The notes: generated from the sequence alone by a model not told the origin. Positions 27,294 through 36,276 are shown, counted from the stretch's first letter. The stretch is DNA of 64,000 nt from Ignavibacteria bacterium (GCA_016720145.1 JADJXV010000028.1:310001-374000); one strand, 5' to 3'. Made by a program: numbers and translations.

Positions 27294-29918
27294 ATGATAG
27301 GTCGTTCTGAACAACTTACCGAAATATTAGAAAACATTGAAGTTGCTTGTACTCGCGGAGCTGTACAGAATGTGATATTCCTCACCGGTGAGGCAGGTAT
27401 CGGCAAAAGCACCCGCATCAAAGCTGTTCATGATAATTGCGGTGAATATTTTAATAAAAAAAATATAACCCAGACACCCGCCATCGCAATAGCAGAATGT
27501 TCTACACCACTTGCAAATCAAGACATTGGCGAAGTCGAGGCCTTGAAGCCGTGGATTGATTTGATGGAACAGCTTGTGATCATCAGCACACGCGAGCCCG
27601 AACAAGAGAAAAAACAGAAAAAGATGAAATTTGACTTCGGGAAATTCATCATTGATACTGCACCGAATTGGATATCACTTGTCCCCGTATTAGGACCCGT
27701 CGTCGGGGCAGCTGCTGAAATCGTCACAAAAAGCTATGACCAGCTTTATCTCCACAAGCAATTTGAAAAAGAAAGACCGAATGTGCCTGTGGCACCTGTA
27801 GCTACGGTTGGCAGTCAAGAACAGCTTTTCCAGCAGTATATTAATTTCCTTGGTAAATTTTCGGAAGTATCTCCCCTTGTCCTCATCATGGATGATTTCC
27901 ATTGGGCCGATACATCATCGTCCAATCTATTATTTGCGGCTGCTCGTCAATTACTCGGCAAGCCGATTACGTTTATTGTCGCTTATCGGCCGGATGATGC
28001 GACAAGTTCGCGAGAAGGAGCAGGTCATCCTATCCTTCATATCCGTAACGAACTTGGCAGATATTCGATGTTCTCCGAAATCTCCGTCCCCCGTATGACC
28101 GCCCTCGACCTCGACGCTTTACTTCGGAGCAGATATGAAAGCTATGTCAATAAGGATGAATTCGAGGAATGGCTAGCGAAGGTGAGTGGGGGGAACGCGT
28201 TATTTATCACTCAATTCCTCCATACACTTGAGGAAGATGGCATCGTGAGCGCGAAAAACGGAAAATTTCAGAATCAATATGAGAATGTACGTGTGCCGAA
28301 AAGCGCGTATGCTGTGGTTCAAAAGCGGATACGACGACTCAGTGAGGAAGCGAAAGAATTACTGAGATATGCAAGTGTCGAAGGGGATACTTTTACGGCA
28401 TTTGTACTGTCTAAAATCACAGAAGTACCGACACTGAAAATCCTTCAAAAGCTTAGAATTATTGAAGATACGCATCGCGTAGTGAGGAGCTTGGGCAAGC
28501 AAAAGTATTATGCTCACGAGTCAACTGCGTATCAATTCGTGCATGTACTTTTACAACGGGCGATGTATGAAAGTTTGGAAGTCGAAGAACGTGAATTACT
28601 CCATGAAGCGATATTTTATGTGCTCAAAGAAGAATGGGACTCGGCTAATGAAGCAGGAGTGAATGTTCAAAGTATAGCACCTCGACTCGCAACACACGCT
28701 AATATACTTGGTGAATACGAGTTTGCCGCGACGGTTCTTCTCGCAGGTGCACAATCTGCTTGGAAAGGTTTTGCCGAAGATGAATCGATACGAATGCTTC
28801 AAGGTGTAGAGTATTACTTAGGTATGATGAAAATTCAAACGACGACAAAAACGAATCGAATTTCCAGTATATCGGGTCAATGGGAAGCTCTCGCTTCGGA
28901 AGCAATGATGCTCAGTGGGAATATTCACAAAACCCGTGGTCGATATGATCAGGCGCAAAAGGAATTTTATAATGCTCGTGTGCTTTTTGGTAAGCTTCAT
29001 AAGACGGAGCGTATGCTCGATGCCATGGTTCGTGAAGCGTTTGTGATTGAGAATAAAGGCAATTATAAGCTCGCTGAGACACGTTCGCGCGAAACGCTTG
29101 CTCTTGCCGAACAGTTCAATTACCCCAAAGCTCAGGGTGCCATGCTTAATAACATAGGACTAGCAAAGCTCGCACTCGGCAAAGCTGATGAGGCGCTTGA
29201 ATATCAGATGAGGAGTTTGAAAATACGTGAAGATAAGAACGACCTCAAGGGTCAAGCAGCAACTCTCGGCAGTATCGGTATAATTTTTCAGAAAATGGGG
29301 AAAGCCGACGAAGCGCTTGCCTATCATCACCGTGCTTTGGAAATCAGACAAATGCTTGGCAACCGAGCGCAGGAAGCATATTCATTCCGTAATATAGGTG
29401 AAGTACTCGCAGAAACAAATAAATGGAAAGAAGGGCTTGAATATCTCAATCAAAGTTTGGAAATTTATAAGAATATCGGTGTGCGATCCGGTGAAGCCAA
29501 TTCATTATTTAGTATAGGATTAGCTCATTATTTTACTGAAAATTTCACAGCAGCTCTTGATTATTTTTCCCAAAGCTTGGAGATATTTCAGCAAATCGGC
29601 AATCAAGCCGGTGAATGTGCTTCGCTTGATAATCTGGGCGCTACTCAGCGATTACTCGGCAAGCTTGATGCAGCACGAAAATCGTTGGAACAAGGGCTCG
29701 CTATCGCTCTGGAAATCGGAGCAAAACAAACAGAAGCGGAAATATGCGGCGACCTAGGGTTGCTCTGTATTGATGAAGCAAAATCAGATAAAATACCGGA
29801 AAATGAGAAAAGATCAGAAGCCGTGACTCTATTCAAACGGTGTATAGCACTTTATACAGATCTCAAGCATCCGGAGGCAAAGCGGTGGGAACAAATACTC
29901 GTGGAATTTCAGCAATAA
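27294..29918 (+). CDS. STAND-like AAA-16 ATPase with C-terminal TPR array
   Basis: The protein has 874 residues and is soluble. Walker A GEAGIGKST is at 32-40, Walker B LVLIMDDFHWAD at about 195-206, then a winged-helix-like segment (ISVPRMTALDLDALL ... KRIRRLSEEAKELLRYASVE), then at least seven TPRs between about 560 and 850 (LNNIGLAKLALGKADEAL, LGSIGIIFQKMGKADEALAY, FRNIGEVLAETNKWKEGLEY). The pattern is that of STAND signalling ATPases: an NTPase switch with a TPR sensor. Unusually, the NTPase is at the very N-terminus with no effector or DNA-binding domain fused, so an effector would have to be in trans. An MBL-fold hydrolase and a DnaC-like ATPase follow on the same strand with short gaps. 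Confidence 0.85.
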   Translation: MIGRSEQLTEILENIEVACTRGAVQNVIFLTGEAGIGKSTRIKAVHDNCGEYFNKKNITQTPAIAIAECSTPLANQDIGEVEALKPWIDLMEQLVIISTREPEQEKKQKKMKFDFGKFIIDTAPNWISLVPVLGPVVGAAAEIVTKSYDQLYLHKQFEKERPNVPVAPVATVGSQEQLFQQYINFLGKFSEVSPLVLIMDDFHWADTSSSNLLFAAARQLLGKPITFIVAYRPDDATSSREGAGHPILHIRNELGRYSMFSEISVPRMTALDLDALLRSRYESYVNKDEFEEWLAKVSGGNALFITQFLHTLEEDGIVSAKNGKFQNQYENVRVPKSAYAVVQKRIRRLSEEAKELLRYASVEGDTFTAFVLSKITEVPTLKILQKLRIIEDTHRVVRSLGKQKYYAHESTAYQFVHVLLQRAMYESLEVEERELLHEAIFYVLKEEWDSANEAGVNVQSIAPRLATHANILGEYEFAATVLLAGAQSAWKGFAEDESIRMLQGVEYYLGMMKIQTTTKTNRISSISGQWEALASEAMMLSGNIHKTRGRYDQAQKEFYNARVLFGKLHKTERMLDAMVREAFVIENKGNYKLAETRSRETLALAEQFNYPKAQGAMLNNIGLAKLALGKADEALEYQMRSLKIREDKNDLKGQAATLGSIGIIFQKMGKADEALAYHHRALEIRQMLGNRAQEAYSFRNIGEVLAETNKWKEGLEYLNQSLEIYKNIGVRSGEANSLFSIGLAHYFTENFTAALDYFSQSLEIFQQIGNQAGECASLDNLGATQRLLGKLDAARKSLEQGLAIALEIGAKQTEAEICGDLGLLCIDEAKSDKIPENEKRSEAVTLFKRCIALYTDLKHPEAKRWEQILVEFQQ

Positions 29919-29984
29919 AATTTACGGCATAATTATTGAGCGTAGCGATATTACTTTATTTATGAAACATTGTAGGATGGTTGC

Positions 29985-30833
29985 ATGAAGATTTTACCAA
30001 TTGATGGCAAACTTTCACTCTCTAACGACGGGGAATTAGAAGTGTTCTTTATCGGCACAGGTTCTGCTTTTGCAAAAAAACACTTCCAAACTAATTTTCT
30101 TATTATTAAGGGTGATAAACACATTCTTGTTGATTTTGGAACGACAGGTCCCGTTGCACTAGAGACTACGTCCGGCCTCGAAGTGCCTGATATCGAAGTG
30201 TTTCTCCCTACACATAGTCATTGCGATCATATTGGTGGGGTTGAGTATTTAGCGCTGATGAATAGATATGTCGGAATGAAGTTTTTGGGTAAGCCAAAGC
30301 TCAATATGATAATTAATAAAATTTACGAAAAAGTGTTGTGGGAGATGAGTTTGCGCGGTGGCATGGAATGGAATGAAGTCAATGGAGAAGGGAAGCGCCT
30401 CGGATTTTCAGATTTTTTTGATGTGGTCCGACCAACTATTAAAATGCGTGAACCTCGTGAAGTATGGGAAGTAAATTTTGGGGACATACATATCGAACTT
30501 TTCCGTACGAATCATATACCCGAGCAAGCGCCATCACCGGATGAAGCATTTATAACGTACGGACTATTTATCGATGGACGGATTTTTATCTCCGGTGACA
30601 CGAAATTCGACCGTGAACTGATTGATTTATATGCAGATCGCTCTGAATGGATGTTCCATGATACACAGATTAATCATAACCCTGTCCACGCATGCTTACC
30701 TGAATTACAGACATTGCCGGAGCATATCAAAAAGAAAATGCTGTTAGTACACTATCCTGACGGAGCCGAGAATAATCCGATTGATGATTTCGCAGGGTGG
30801 GCAGTACAAGGCGCTCGGTACATTTTCGATTAA
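29985..30833 (+). CDS. MBL-fold metallohydrolase
   Basis: The protein has 282 residues. The metal-binding motif is complete: THSHCDHIGG near 76-85, with further ligands in RTNHIPEQ and SGDTKFD and a final His in LLVHYPDG. The N-terminal FFIGTGSAFAKKHFQTNFLI resembles ribonuclease Z/phosphodiesterase-type MBL proteins that act on phosphodiesters. No exosite of tRNase Z is visible. It lies 66 bases after the STAND ATPase and 24 bases before the DnaC-like gene, so co-transcription is likely. Confidence 0.85.
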   Translation: MKILPIDGKLSLSNDGELEVFFIGTGSAFAKKHFQTNFLIIKGDKHILVDFGTTGPVALETTSGLEVPDIEVFLPTHSHCDHIGGVEYLALMNRYVGMKFLGKPKLNMIINKIYEKVLWEMSLRGGMEWNEVNGEGKRLGFSDFFDVVRPTIKMREPREVWEVNFGDIHIELFRTNHIPEQAPSPDEAFITYGLFIDGRIFISGDTKFDRELIDLYADRSEWMFHDTQINHNPVHACLPELQTLPEHIKKKMLLVHYPDGAENNPIDDFAGWAVQGARYIFD

Positions 30834-30857
30834 TTACTTTACTTACTTCCCAAAAGA

Positions 30858-31580
30858 ATGACCGACAGAAATACTCTCATTGCCAGTCAAGAGCTTGTAA
30901 GTAAAGCAGTTATATCAAAATTACACAAGCATTATCCCGATTTGCAATGGACAGAACTCGGCATGAGTGTGCATTTTAATTTAGAGAAACTGCCTAAACT
31001 CGAACGAGATTATTTCATCCTCGATATGAGGTTTTTTGAGCAAAACCCTTCACTACCACTCGAAAATATCTGTTCCCGCCTCGAAAATTATAACCCCAAA
31101 AACGCATCCCAAGAAGAACTCCTCATGTATGCTAAGCAACTCGTCGCACTTCAAGATGAAAGTGTTGGCGCGGGTCTCTATATGTTCGGCGAGGCAGGCA
31201 TCGGTAAAAGTCATGTCGCGATCAGCATCAGCAAAGAATTTATGAAACGCGGGCTTCATCCCAATTTTCAAACCGCCGAACACTACCGTCTCAAGCAAAA
31301 TACCATCCTCACACCCGGACAAGTATGGATCATCGATGATATGAATTCGGGATTCCACCTGTCATCCCGTCTCTTCAAAGAAGTAGTGCTCAATGCCCAC
31401 GACCGCGGCGGACGAGTCTTCGTCACCAGCAATAAAAACTACGATGAACTCATGTATGAGATGTTCGTCGGCGACGGCAAAGCCAACCGTATGCGCTACG
31501 AAGACCGCACCAAAGGCATGTTCAAAATCCTCAATGTATCCGGCGACAGCTACCGTCAGGCAAATGCGTGGTATAAATAA
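30858..31580 (+). CDS. DnaC/IstB-like AAA ATPase
   Basis: The protein has 240 residues. Walker A GEAGIGKSHVA lies near 112, Walker B VWIIDDMNSG near 158, sensor-1 FVTSNKNYDEL near 195, and an Arg-rich end NRMRYEDRTKGMFKILNVSG typical of DnaC/IstB loaders. It lacks an N-terminal DnaB- or transposase-binding module that I can recognise. No transposase is next to it, so it is not the second gene of an IS21 element. Possible roles are helicase loading or part of a module with the two preceding genes. Confidence 0.75.
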   Translation: MTDRNTLIASQELVSKAVISKLHKHYPDLQWTELGMSVHFNLEKLPKLERDYFILDMRFFEQNPSLPLENICSRLENYNPKNASQEELLMYAKQLVALQDESVGAGLYMFGEAGIGKSHVAISISKEFMKRGLHPNFQTAEHYRLKQNTILTPGQVWIIDDMNSGFHLSSRLFKEVVLNAHDRGGRVFVTSNKNYDELMYEMFVGDGKANRMRYEDRTKGMFKILNVSGDSYRQANAWYK

Positions 31581-31583
31581 GAG

Positions 31584-31668
31584 AGTGGTAAGTGGTAAGT
31601 CGTAAGTCTGTAAGTCGTAAGTCGTAAGTCCTTAAGTTGTAAGTGTGTAAGTCGTAAGTCATAGAATA
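31584..31668. repeat. Heptamer array (NRTAAGT, plus-strand sense)
   Basis: A tandem run of 7-base units such as GGTAAGT, CGTAAGT and TGTAAGT, the reverse complement of the ACTTAYN arrays at 23142 and 36600. Most steps are exactly 7 bases, with a few of 8 or 9. Confidence 0.75.
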
Positions 31669-31680
31669 ACAATCGATTAC

Positions 31681-31752
31681 AGTCGATTTGTCGTTAGTGT
31701 CGTTAGAGTCGTTAATGTCCCTTCTGACCCTTCTGTCCCTTCTGTCCCGACC
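31681..31752. repeat. Nine-base tandem repeat that changes sequence midway
   Basis: Successive 9-base units read GTCGTTAGT, GTCGTTAGA, GTCGTTAAT, GTCCCTTCT, GACCCTTCT, GTCCCTTCT, GTCCCGACC. The period stays at nine while the unit switches from GTCGTTA to GTCCCTT. Nothing else is seen up to 31911. Confidence 0.65.
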
Positions 31753-31911
31753 ACCCCAACCATCCAAAAAACTCATACAATCCAAAAATCAGAATAGCAA
31801 CCAGCAGCAAGTACCGTCAGTGAAAGACATAAGCAAAGCCATATAAATCATTGGTCTTCTTGCCGATGCAGAGAGAATTATCCACGCCATCTCCCCATAA
31901 ATTATCCCTAT

Positions 31912-32742
31912 CTATTCCAATGACTTAATAGTAGCATAAAAGTCTGAAGTCCTCACTGCACTTGCTGCTTCTGCTTTGTTCTTAATTACCACTTTATTGC
32001 ATTCGTCTATTTCGTAGATACAGATTGATGAGTTTAAAAACCTGAAACGATACCATGTATAACCTTCCAATCCTTCACCACTCTCCATTCGCACGAGCGC
32101 GCTGTCGAGTTCTGATGTCAGGTTCTTCTTACCTCGTAGTAATTCTTTAATTCGTATGAGCTTGTCTTGCTTGTCGTGGCAGCTGCAACTGATCGTGCGA
32201 AGCAAATATTTGAGTTCTTTTTCATTGTCACCGACCTTATGATACAAGTCTAAATATCGTGCTGTATTGCTTCGCCCCTCATACGCATTACCACACCATG
32301 ATCGGAACGGATAGACAGTATCTGAAAATGACAGATAGTACAATGAAGCGGCGTACATTCCTTTCTGGTAATATGCTTGCGAGAGTATTTCACGGGCATC
32401 ATGCCTCGTGTTATCGTAGGAGTTTTTTCGTTCTCTCTTGGTTGGCGGGCGCCGCAATAGCGTGGTAAGATACAGTATAGAACTGTCATAGCTTTGTACT
32501 TTGAAATAGCAGTCCCCAATGTGCAATAACATTCTATCACTAAAAATACTTGCAGGATAAATTTCTGTCATTGCCCTGTATCCTTTCATTGCACTTTGAT
32601 AATGCTCATTTTTATAGTCAATTTCACTAGTTTTGAAATGCTTATCCTGCCAAATGAAAAATTCCGGTACGATATAAATACACCCACTCATACACACCAA
32701 TATACCGCAGCAAAGCGCAAGCTGAAGAAGATAATTTCTCAT
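31912..32742 (-). CDS. Lipoprotein with tetratricopeptide-like repeats
   Basis: The protein has 276 residues from ATG 32742 (the frame opens 6 codons earlier). A lipoprotein signal peptide ends ILVCMSGC. Helical repeats of TPR character follow: YKNEHYQSAMKGYRAMTEIY, RMLLHIGDCYFKVQSYDSSI and LSQAYYQKGMYAASLYYLSF. This is the general pattern of outer-membrane BamD-like or gliding-associated TPR lipoproteins, but the sequence does not match either closely. A Cys-rich patch (ISCSCHDK) is present in the second half. Function unknown. Confidence 0.65.
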   Translation of the reverse strand: MRNYLLQLALCCGILVCMSGCIYIVPEFFIWQDKHFKTSEIDYKNEHYQSAMKGYRAMTEIYPASIFSDRMLLHIGDCYFKVQSYDSSILYLTTLLRRPPTKRERKNSYDNTRHDAREILSQAYYQKGMYAASLYYLSFSDTVYPFRSWCGNAYEGRSNTARYLDLYHKVGDNEKELKYLLRTISCSCHDKQDKLIRIKELLRGKKNLTSELDSALVRMESGEGLEGYTWYRFRFLNSSICIYEIDECNKVVIKNKAEAASAVRTSDFYATIKSLE

Positions 32743-32888
32743 GGTGGAATGTCCTTTCATGAAAGGTAGATAGTTGAATGATTCTTCCCATACCTCAAAC
32801 TTACCAAAATTACCGATATCTTATCCTAATGAATAATAAAATATTCCGTATTTTCTTGCTGTAGATCATATTACCTGCATTCCGCGTG

Positions 32889-32918
32889 TTGCCTCCCAAC
32901 ATTTTTCCTCTATCTTTG
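32889..32918 (+). promoter_or_regulatory. Promoter of the ECF sigma/anti-sigma operon
   Basis: TTG at 32889-32891, a 19-base spacer, then TATCTTTG at 32911-32918, followed by CAAC. This is an exact match to the Bacteroidota TTG-N19-TAnnTTTG consensus, placing the start about 50 bases before the sigma gene. Confidence 0.7.
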
Positions 32919-32974
32919 CAACTTTCCGCAAAAGCTGTAGCACCTACTCTGTAAACAAACATTATTCCAAATCT

Positions 32975-33523
32975 ATGACTGAGCGCCAGCACGAATTTAT
33001 CAGCACTTTTGAGCCGCTTCGCGAGCGGCTATGGAGATTCGTGCGGGCAATGGTCTTCAAGTACGACCGCAATGACTTTGAAATTGCCCGCGATATTATG
33101 AGTGATACTATCCTTGTGTGTTTGGAAGAATTTGATACGCTCAAGGACAGGCAGGCGATGCTGTCGTTCTGCTTCACCGTCGCAAGCCGGATATATAGGG
33201 CGCAGTTCGTACGCCGGAAATTCTGGGGTTTGTACGAAGAAGAAATCGCGCTTGAGATACCGGACTCCGCCGCATTGCCCGACCTCCAAGCCGATGTGCG
33301 CCTGCTCTACGAAGCGCTCGACACATTACCCCTGAAAATCAAAGAAGCATTGATATTATTTGAGATAGCCGATCTTCCGCTTGAGGAAATTCGCCGCATT
33401 CAGGGAGGTTCGCTTAGCGGAGTGAAGTCCAGAATCGCCCGCGGTCGCACTCGCCTCTGCGAGCTGCTCGGCGCGCAAGCGCCCTACGAACAAGAAACAC
33501 TACTCGCACGAGGTATAGAATGA
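32975..33523 (+). CDS. ECF-type RNA polymerase sigma factor
   Basis: The protein has 182 residues. The sigma-2 region (about 20-90) includes WRFVRAMVFKYDRNDFEIA and DIMSDTILVCLEEFDTLKD. The sigma-4 region (about 110-170) shows LPLKIKEALILFEIADLPLE followed by SLSGVKSRIARGRTRL, the DNA-recognition helix. The length fits group IV sigma factors. The stop overlaps the next gene's start as ATGA, so it is coupled to an anti-sigma-like membrane protein. Confidence 0.9.
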   Translation: MTERQHEFISTFEPLRERLWRFVRAMVFKYDRNDFEIARDIMSDTILVCLEEFDTLKDRQAMLSFCFTVASRIYRAQFVRRKFWGLYEEEIALEIPDSAALPDLQADVRLLYEALDTLPLKIKEALILFEIADLPLEEIRRIQGGSLSGVKSRIARGRTRLCELLGAQAPYEQETLLARGIE

Positions 33524-35067
33524 AATCGCACAACAAATTGACGGATTATTATTTTACAGCCGCGAAAAATGACGATGCAGAATTTACCCACAGCGAACTC
33601 TTGAGCGTCGTAGAATCTGCAACGGACGACAATCCACGCGGCACAGGTAACTACTTTACAAAACAAACATTACGGAGAATTATTATGCTATCGCTCCTTC
33701 CGCTTGCAGGCACGATTGCCGCTACATTCCTTTGGCTTTCTGCTCCGCAAGCCACGCAGAAAGAACGCACAAATACGCCGGTAAATCCTGCCAAACAGAC
33801 TCCAGCACCTGCACCGACAATCGTGCAGACTGAAAAGAAACTGACTTCAATGCCACGTCAGTCGGTACAACAAACGCTATCAAAAGGGCATCCCATGAAA
33901 AAAACAGACAGTCCAAATGCTCTTAATATCCAAGGAATTACGGCAATCGAGCTTGCAAAAAGCGAACTTGGTGGACTCGGTGTAACCGTCAACAAGGATT
34001 GTGGAATCTCGGTGAGTAATGGCGTGATGATTGGTACGTATTATAATACCAATCTTCCTCCTTCGAAAGAAGGGAGCAAGCTAACAGATGGGAAAGAAGA
34101 TTCATATCTTAAACATTCATATTCTCAGTGGGTATTGCCTACATCGACCGCGCCGGTCGCTCACAAAAGTTATCCTCTGTTAGTAACCTCGATTCAGGGA
34201 GTGATTCTCTCCGACGGGCTTGGTAACCGGGTAGAAGATCAAGTAGTAAGTACAGAAATTCAAAAAAGCATAGATTCGATTGCTGCACACAATCCGAATA
34301 ATAAATCAACAGTAGCTTTTTTCCTGTATCCCAATGATTCTAGCATGAATAACGAGGATTTTCAGCGCCAATACCTTTCGCTGCGCAATCTCAATACCAA
34401 AGACTCGAGCTTGACAATGGAGAATGTCCGTAAAATTGTAGGGGATACTTCGAATCTTTCTGTAGTTTTTAAGCGCCTCACCCAAGCCGATGTCGATAAA
34501 ATGGAGCGAGATACGAGACTTCGAGCAGAAAAAATTAACGAATATCTGCGTCTTAATAAACTAATCGCAATTAGAGTAAATGCTGACTGCCCAAATACTT
34601 CCCTCATACTATGGTACGAGCCGACAGAGGAATTTATCAACAACCTTACCGAAAGATATAGAGCTGATTTGCAAAAAGAAATGCTTGGGAAAGGCAATAT
34701 GCAAGTGACGACGGATACGCTATGGTTAGATGCCAATACCTCGCAGGAAAAGCCGCAAACCGGTTGTCAATTCACCGATATTTGCCGTGCTACCTCCGGT
34801 GCGGTGCTCGAAAGTAATGTGTTCCCGAATCCTGCGACGGAGAAAATAAGTCTTACGTTCCGCCTGAATGCAGACCGCAGATGTACGTTTTCGCTTCATG
34901 ATTTGAATGGAATATACATCAAAGATCTCGGCACGGATGTGCAGTATCTCAAAGGAGAACAAACCTTTACCGCGCCAATAGGGGAGACAGGAGCGGGTGT
35001 GTATTTACTCTCCATGCACACCGACAAGGACGAGCGGATCGTGCAGCGGGTGATTATTAAGAAGTAG
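33520..35067 (+). CDS. Anti-sigma-like membrane protein with C-terminal T9SS domain
   Basis: The protein has 515 residues. A cytoplasmic N-terminus of about 50 residues (a possible sigma-binding segment, LTDYYFTAAKNDDAEFTHSE) precedes one membrane segment (IIMLSLLPLAGTIAATFLWL, about 52-71). A Pro/Thr-rich stretch and an extracytoplasmic region of about 330 residues with no recognised fold follow. The C-terminus is a T9SS type A-like domain (ESNVFPNPATEKISLTFRL ... GAGVYLLSMHTDKDERIV). The sigma-gene coupling and topology suggest an anti-sigma factor. A T9SS sorting domain on an N-in single-pass protein without a cleavable signal peptide is unusual. Confidence 0.75.
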   Translation: MKSHNKLTDYYFTAAKNDDAEFTHSELLSVVESATDDNPRGTGNYFTKQTLRRIIMLSLLPLAGTIAATFLWLSAPQATQKERTNTPVNPAKQTPAPAPTIVQTEKKLTSMPRQSVQQTLSKGHPMKKTDSPNALNIQGITAIELAKSELGGLGVTVNKDCGISVSNGVMIGTYYNTNLPPSKEGSKLTDGKEDSYLKHSYSQWVLPTSTAPVAHKSYPLLVTSIQGVILSDGLGNRVEDQVVSTEIQKSIDSIAAHNPNNKSTVAFFLYPNDSSMNNEDFQRQYLSLRNLNTKDSSLTMENVRKIVGDTSNLSVVFKRLTQADVDKMERDTRLRAEKINEYLRLNKLIAIRVNADCPNTSLILWYEPTEEFINNLTERYRADLQKEMLGKGNMQVTTDTLWLDANTSQEKPQTGCQFTDICRATSGAVLESNVFPNPATEKISLTFRLNADRRCTFSLHDLNGIYIKDLGTDVQYLKGEQTFTAPIGETGAGVYLLSMHTDKDERIVQRVIIKK

Positions 35068-35078
35068 ATTGGGGGTTC

Positions 35079-35118
35079 CTCCCGAGAGTATCGCTTCTTA
35101 GCGATGCCCTCGGTTTTT
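35079..35118 (+). terminator. Terminator-like hairpin element, copy of that at 24858
   Basis: CCTCCCGAGAGTATCG then CTTCTTAGCGATGCCC then TCGGTTTTT. Outer CCGAG/CTCGG stem, inner ATCGCT/AGCGAT stem, then a T-run. The inner stem keeps pairing although its sequence differs from the copy at 24858 (GTT/AAC there, GCT/AGC here), a compensatory change that supports folding. Confidence 0.55.
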
Positions 35119-35138
35119 GGGTAAAATGATTCCCACGG

Positions 35139-35681
35139 TTATTGGGCGTCTATCAGTCGAAGAATACGTGCGATTCTCTCCTCAACGGAAGTATCGCCCC
35201 TAATTTCCACAATCGGACAATCAAGCGTTCGAAGCCATGACTCGTGCGCGTGTAATGTTCTGCCGGCTATACCGGTTGCCGCATCATAGTCCGCCGCCCA
35301 CGCGATAAATTCTTCATGTACTTTCCTGCGAATCGGGTCGCGCAAAATCACCTCACCATAGCGCTCAATTTCCCGCTTGCGCAGGCGTTCAATTCTCACA
35401 TCGGGTGGGACATAGAGAAATACTACAAGATCGAAATTCTCAATTTTAAGTCCAGTCCAGTTAACTATTGACCCTCCAAGTATCCAATTATTCAAAGAGT
35501 TTACTTCATTCTCAAGAAGAGTATTCCGTTCGGTGATCTCTCGCTTGTGGGTGAAGGGAGGTTCGGACGGCACCCAGAAAAAGTCGTCGCTGTCTATGTA
35601 GGGATAGCCGCATATTGCCGAGAGCGCCCGCCCATGCGTCGTCACTCCCGAACCCGATGCGCCGAATATGTGTATCTTCAT
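35139..35681 (-). CDS. Adenylate-kinase-like P-loop protein
   Basis: The protein has 180 residues. The N-terminal MKIHIFGASGSGVTTHGRAL is a P-loop where the usual Lys is replaced by Val (GASGSGVTT). FLYVPPDVRIERLRKREIER is the lid-region pattern of small nucleoside kinases. The family of AAA/adenylate-kinase-like proteins of this size commonly has this non-Lys P-loop, from memory, so it is probably not a mutation. Substrate unknown. Minus strand, convergent with the sigma operon. Confidence 0.7.
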   Translation of the reverse strand: MKIHIFGASGSGVTTHGRALSAICGYPYIDSDDFFWVPSEPPFTHKREITERNTLLENEVNSLNNWILGGSIVNWTGLKIENFDLVVFLYVPPDVRIERLRKREIERYGEVILRDPIRRKVHEEFIAWAADYDAATGIAGRTLHAHESWLRTLDCPIVEIRGDTSVEERIARILRLIDAQ

Positions 35682-35712
35682 AGAAGGTAATAGACTTAAC
35701 CCACCCCTTTAT

Positions 35713-35728
35713 CCCCTCCCGAGAGGGG
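35713..35728. repeat. CCCCTC palindrome
   Basis: CCCCTC (35713-35718), CCGA loop, GAGGGG (35723-35728), perfect 6-base stem, between the kinase start and the composite repeats. The 35729-35909 stretch otherwise holds only a diverged copy of the sequence at 23048. Confidence 0.45.
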
Positions 35729-35909
35729 AATTTGTGCGGTAAGTAATTGATTTTGAAAGGAGCAAACTTCTGCCTCTTGGGAACTAAAACCAATATATTG
35801 AACAAAGCAAAAGAAGAATCCCCCCAAAAAATCATCTTCATCATAAAAAATCAGCGGCATCAGCGTGCCATTAGGGCGAGAGGCGATGCCTGATAGTTGG
35901 CATCTAATT

Positions 35910-36226
35910 GAACACTTCGACAAGCTGTTAATGACACATTTGATATTCAGCTATAAACTTTACGGCTAACATAATGATAATAGTAGGGTTATCATTTATA
36001 ATTCTGGGTGCCTTATCTATACGGTTGAAACCGTTGCATCGGTTGTATCGCGCTTATTGAAAATGGTTAAAACCATTATCAGATTTCAAAACCGTTAAAA
36101 CGGTTTATGAATTTTTGTCGCGTCTTGATCCCATGATTAAAATCATGGGCTATGTTTTATTCCATGTGTCATTGTTTTTGTTAGGAGTGGGCTTCCGCTA
36201 CTTAGGAACTCAGTGTGACGGAACGT
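35910..36226 (+). repeat. Composite multi-palindrome repeat, copy B
   Basis: The flanks GAACACTTCGACAAGCT (35910-35926) and CAGTGTGACGGAAC (36211-36224) join into the solo hairpin repeat found empty at 23098. The insert is 35927-36210, 284 bases. It contains four palindromes in order: ACGGTTGAAACCGT (36021-36034), AATGGTTAAAACCATT (36062-36077), AAACCGTTAAAACGGTTT (36089-36106) and CCCATGATTAAAATCATGGG (36130-36149). Insert ends are GTTAATGACAC and CTTAGGAACT. Confidence 0.8.
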
Positions 36227-36276
36227 GCTTGTATCCTTGAGACTTATCACTTACGACTAATATTCGGTATATAATT

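Noticed and set aside
27114..27314. N-terminal extension of the membrane protein at 25995
   Set aside because: It overlaps the divergent ATPase start and its residues lack coding character.
30858..31580. DnaC/IstB-like gene as part of an IS21 transposon
   Set aside because: No IstA transposase, terminal repeats or other IS features are nearby.
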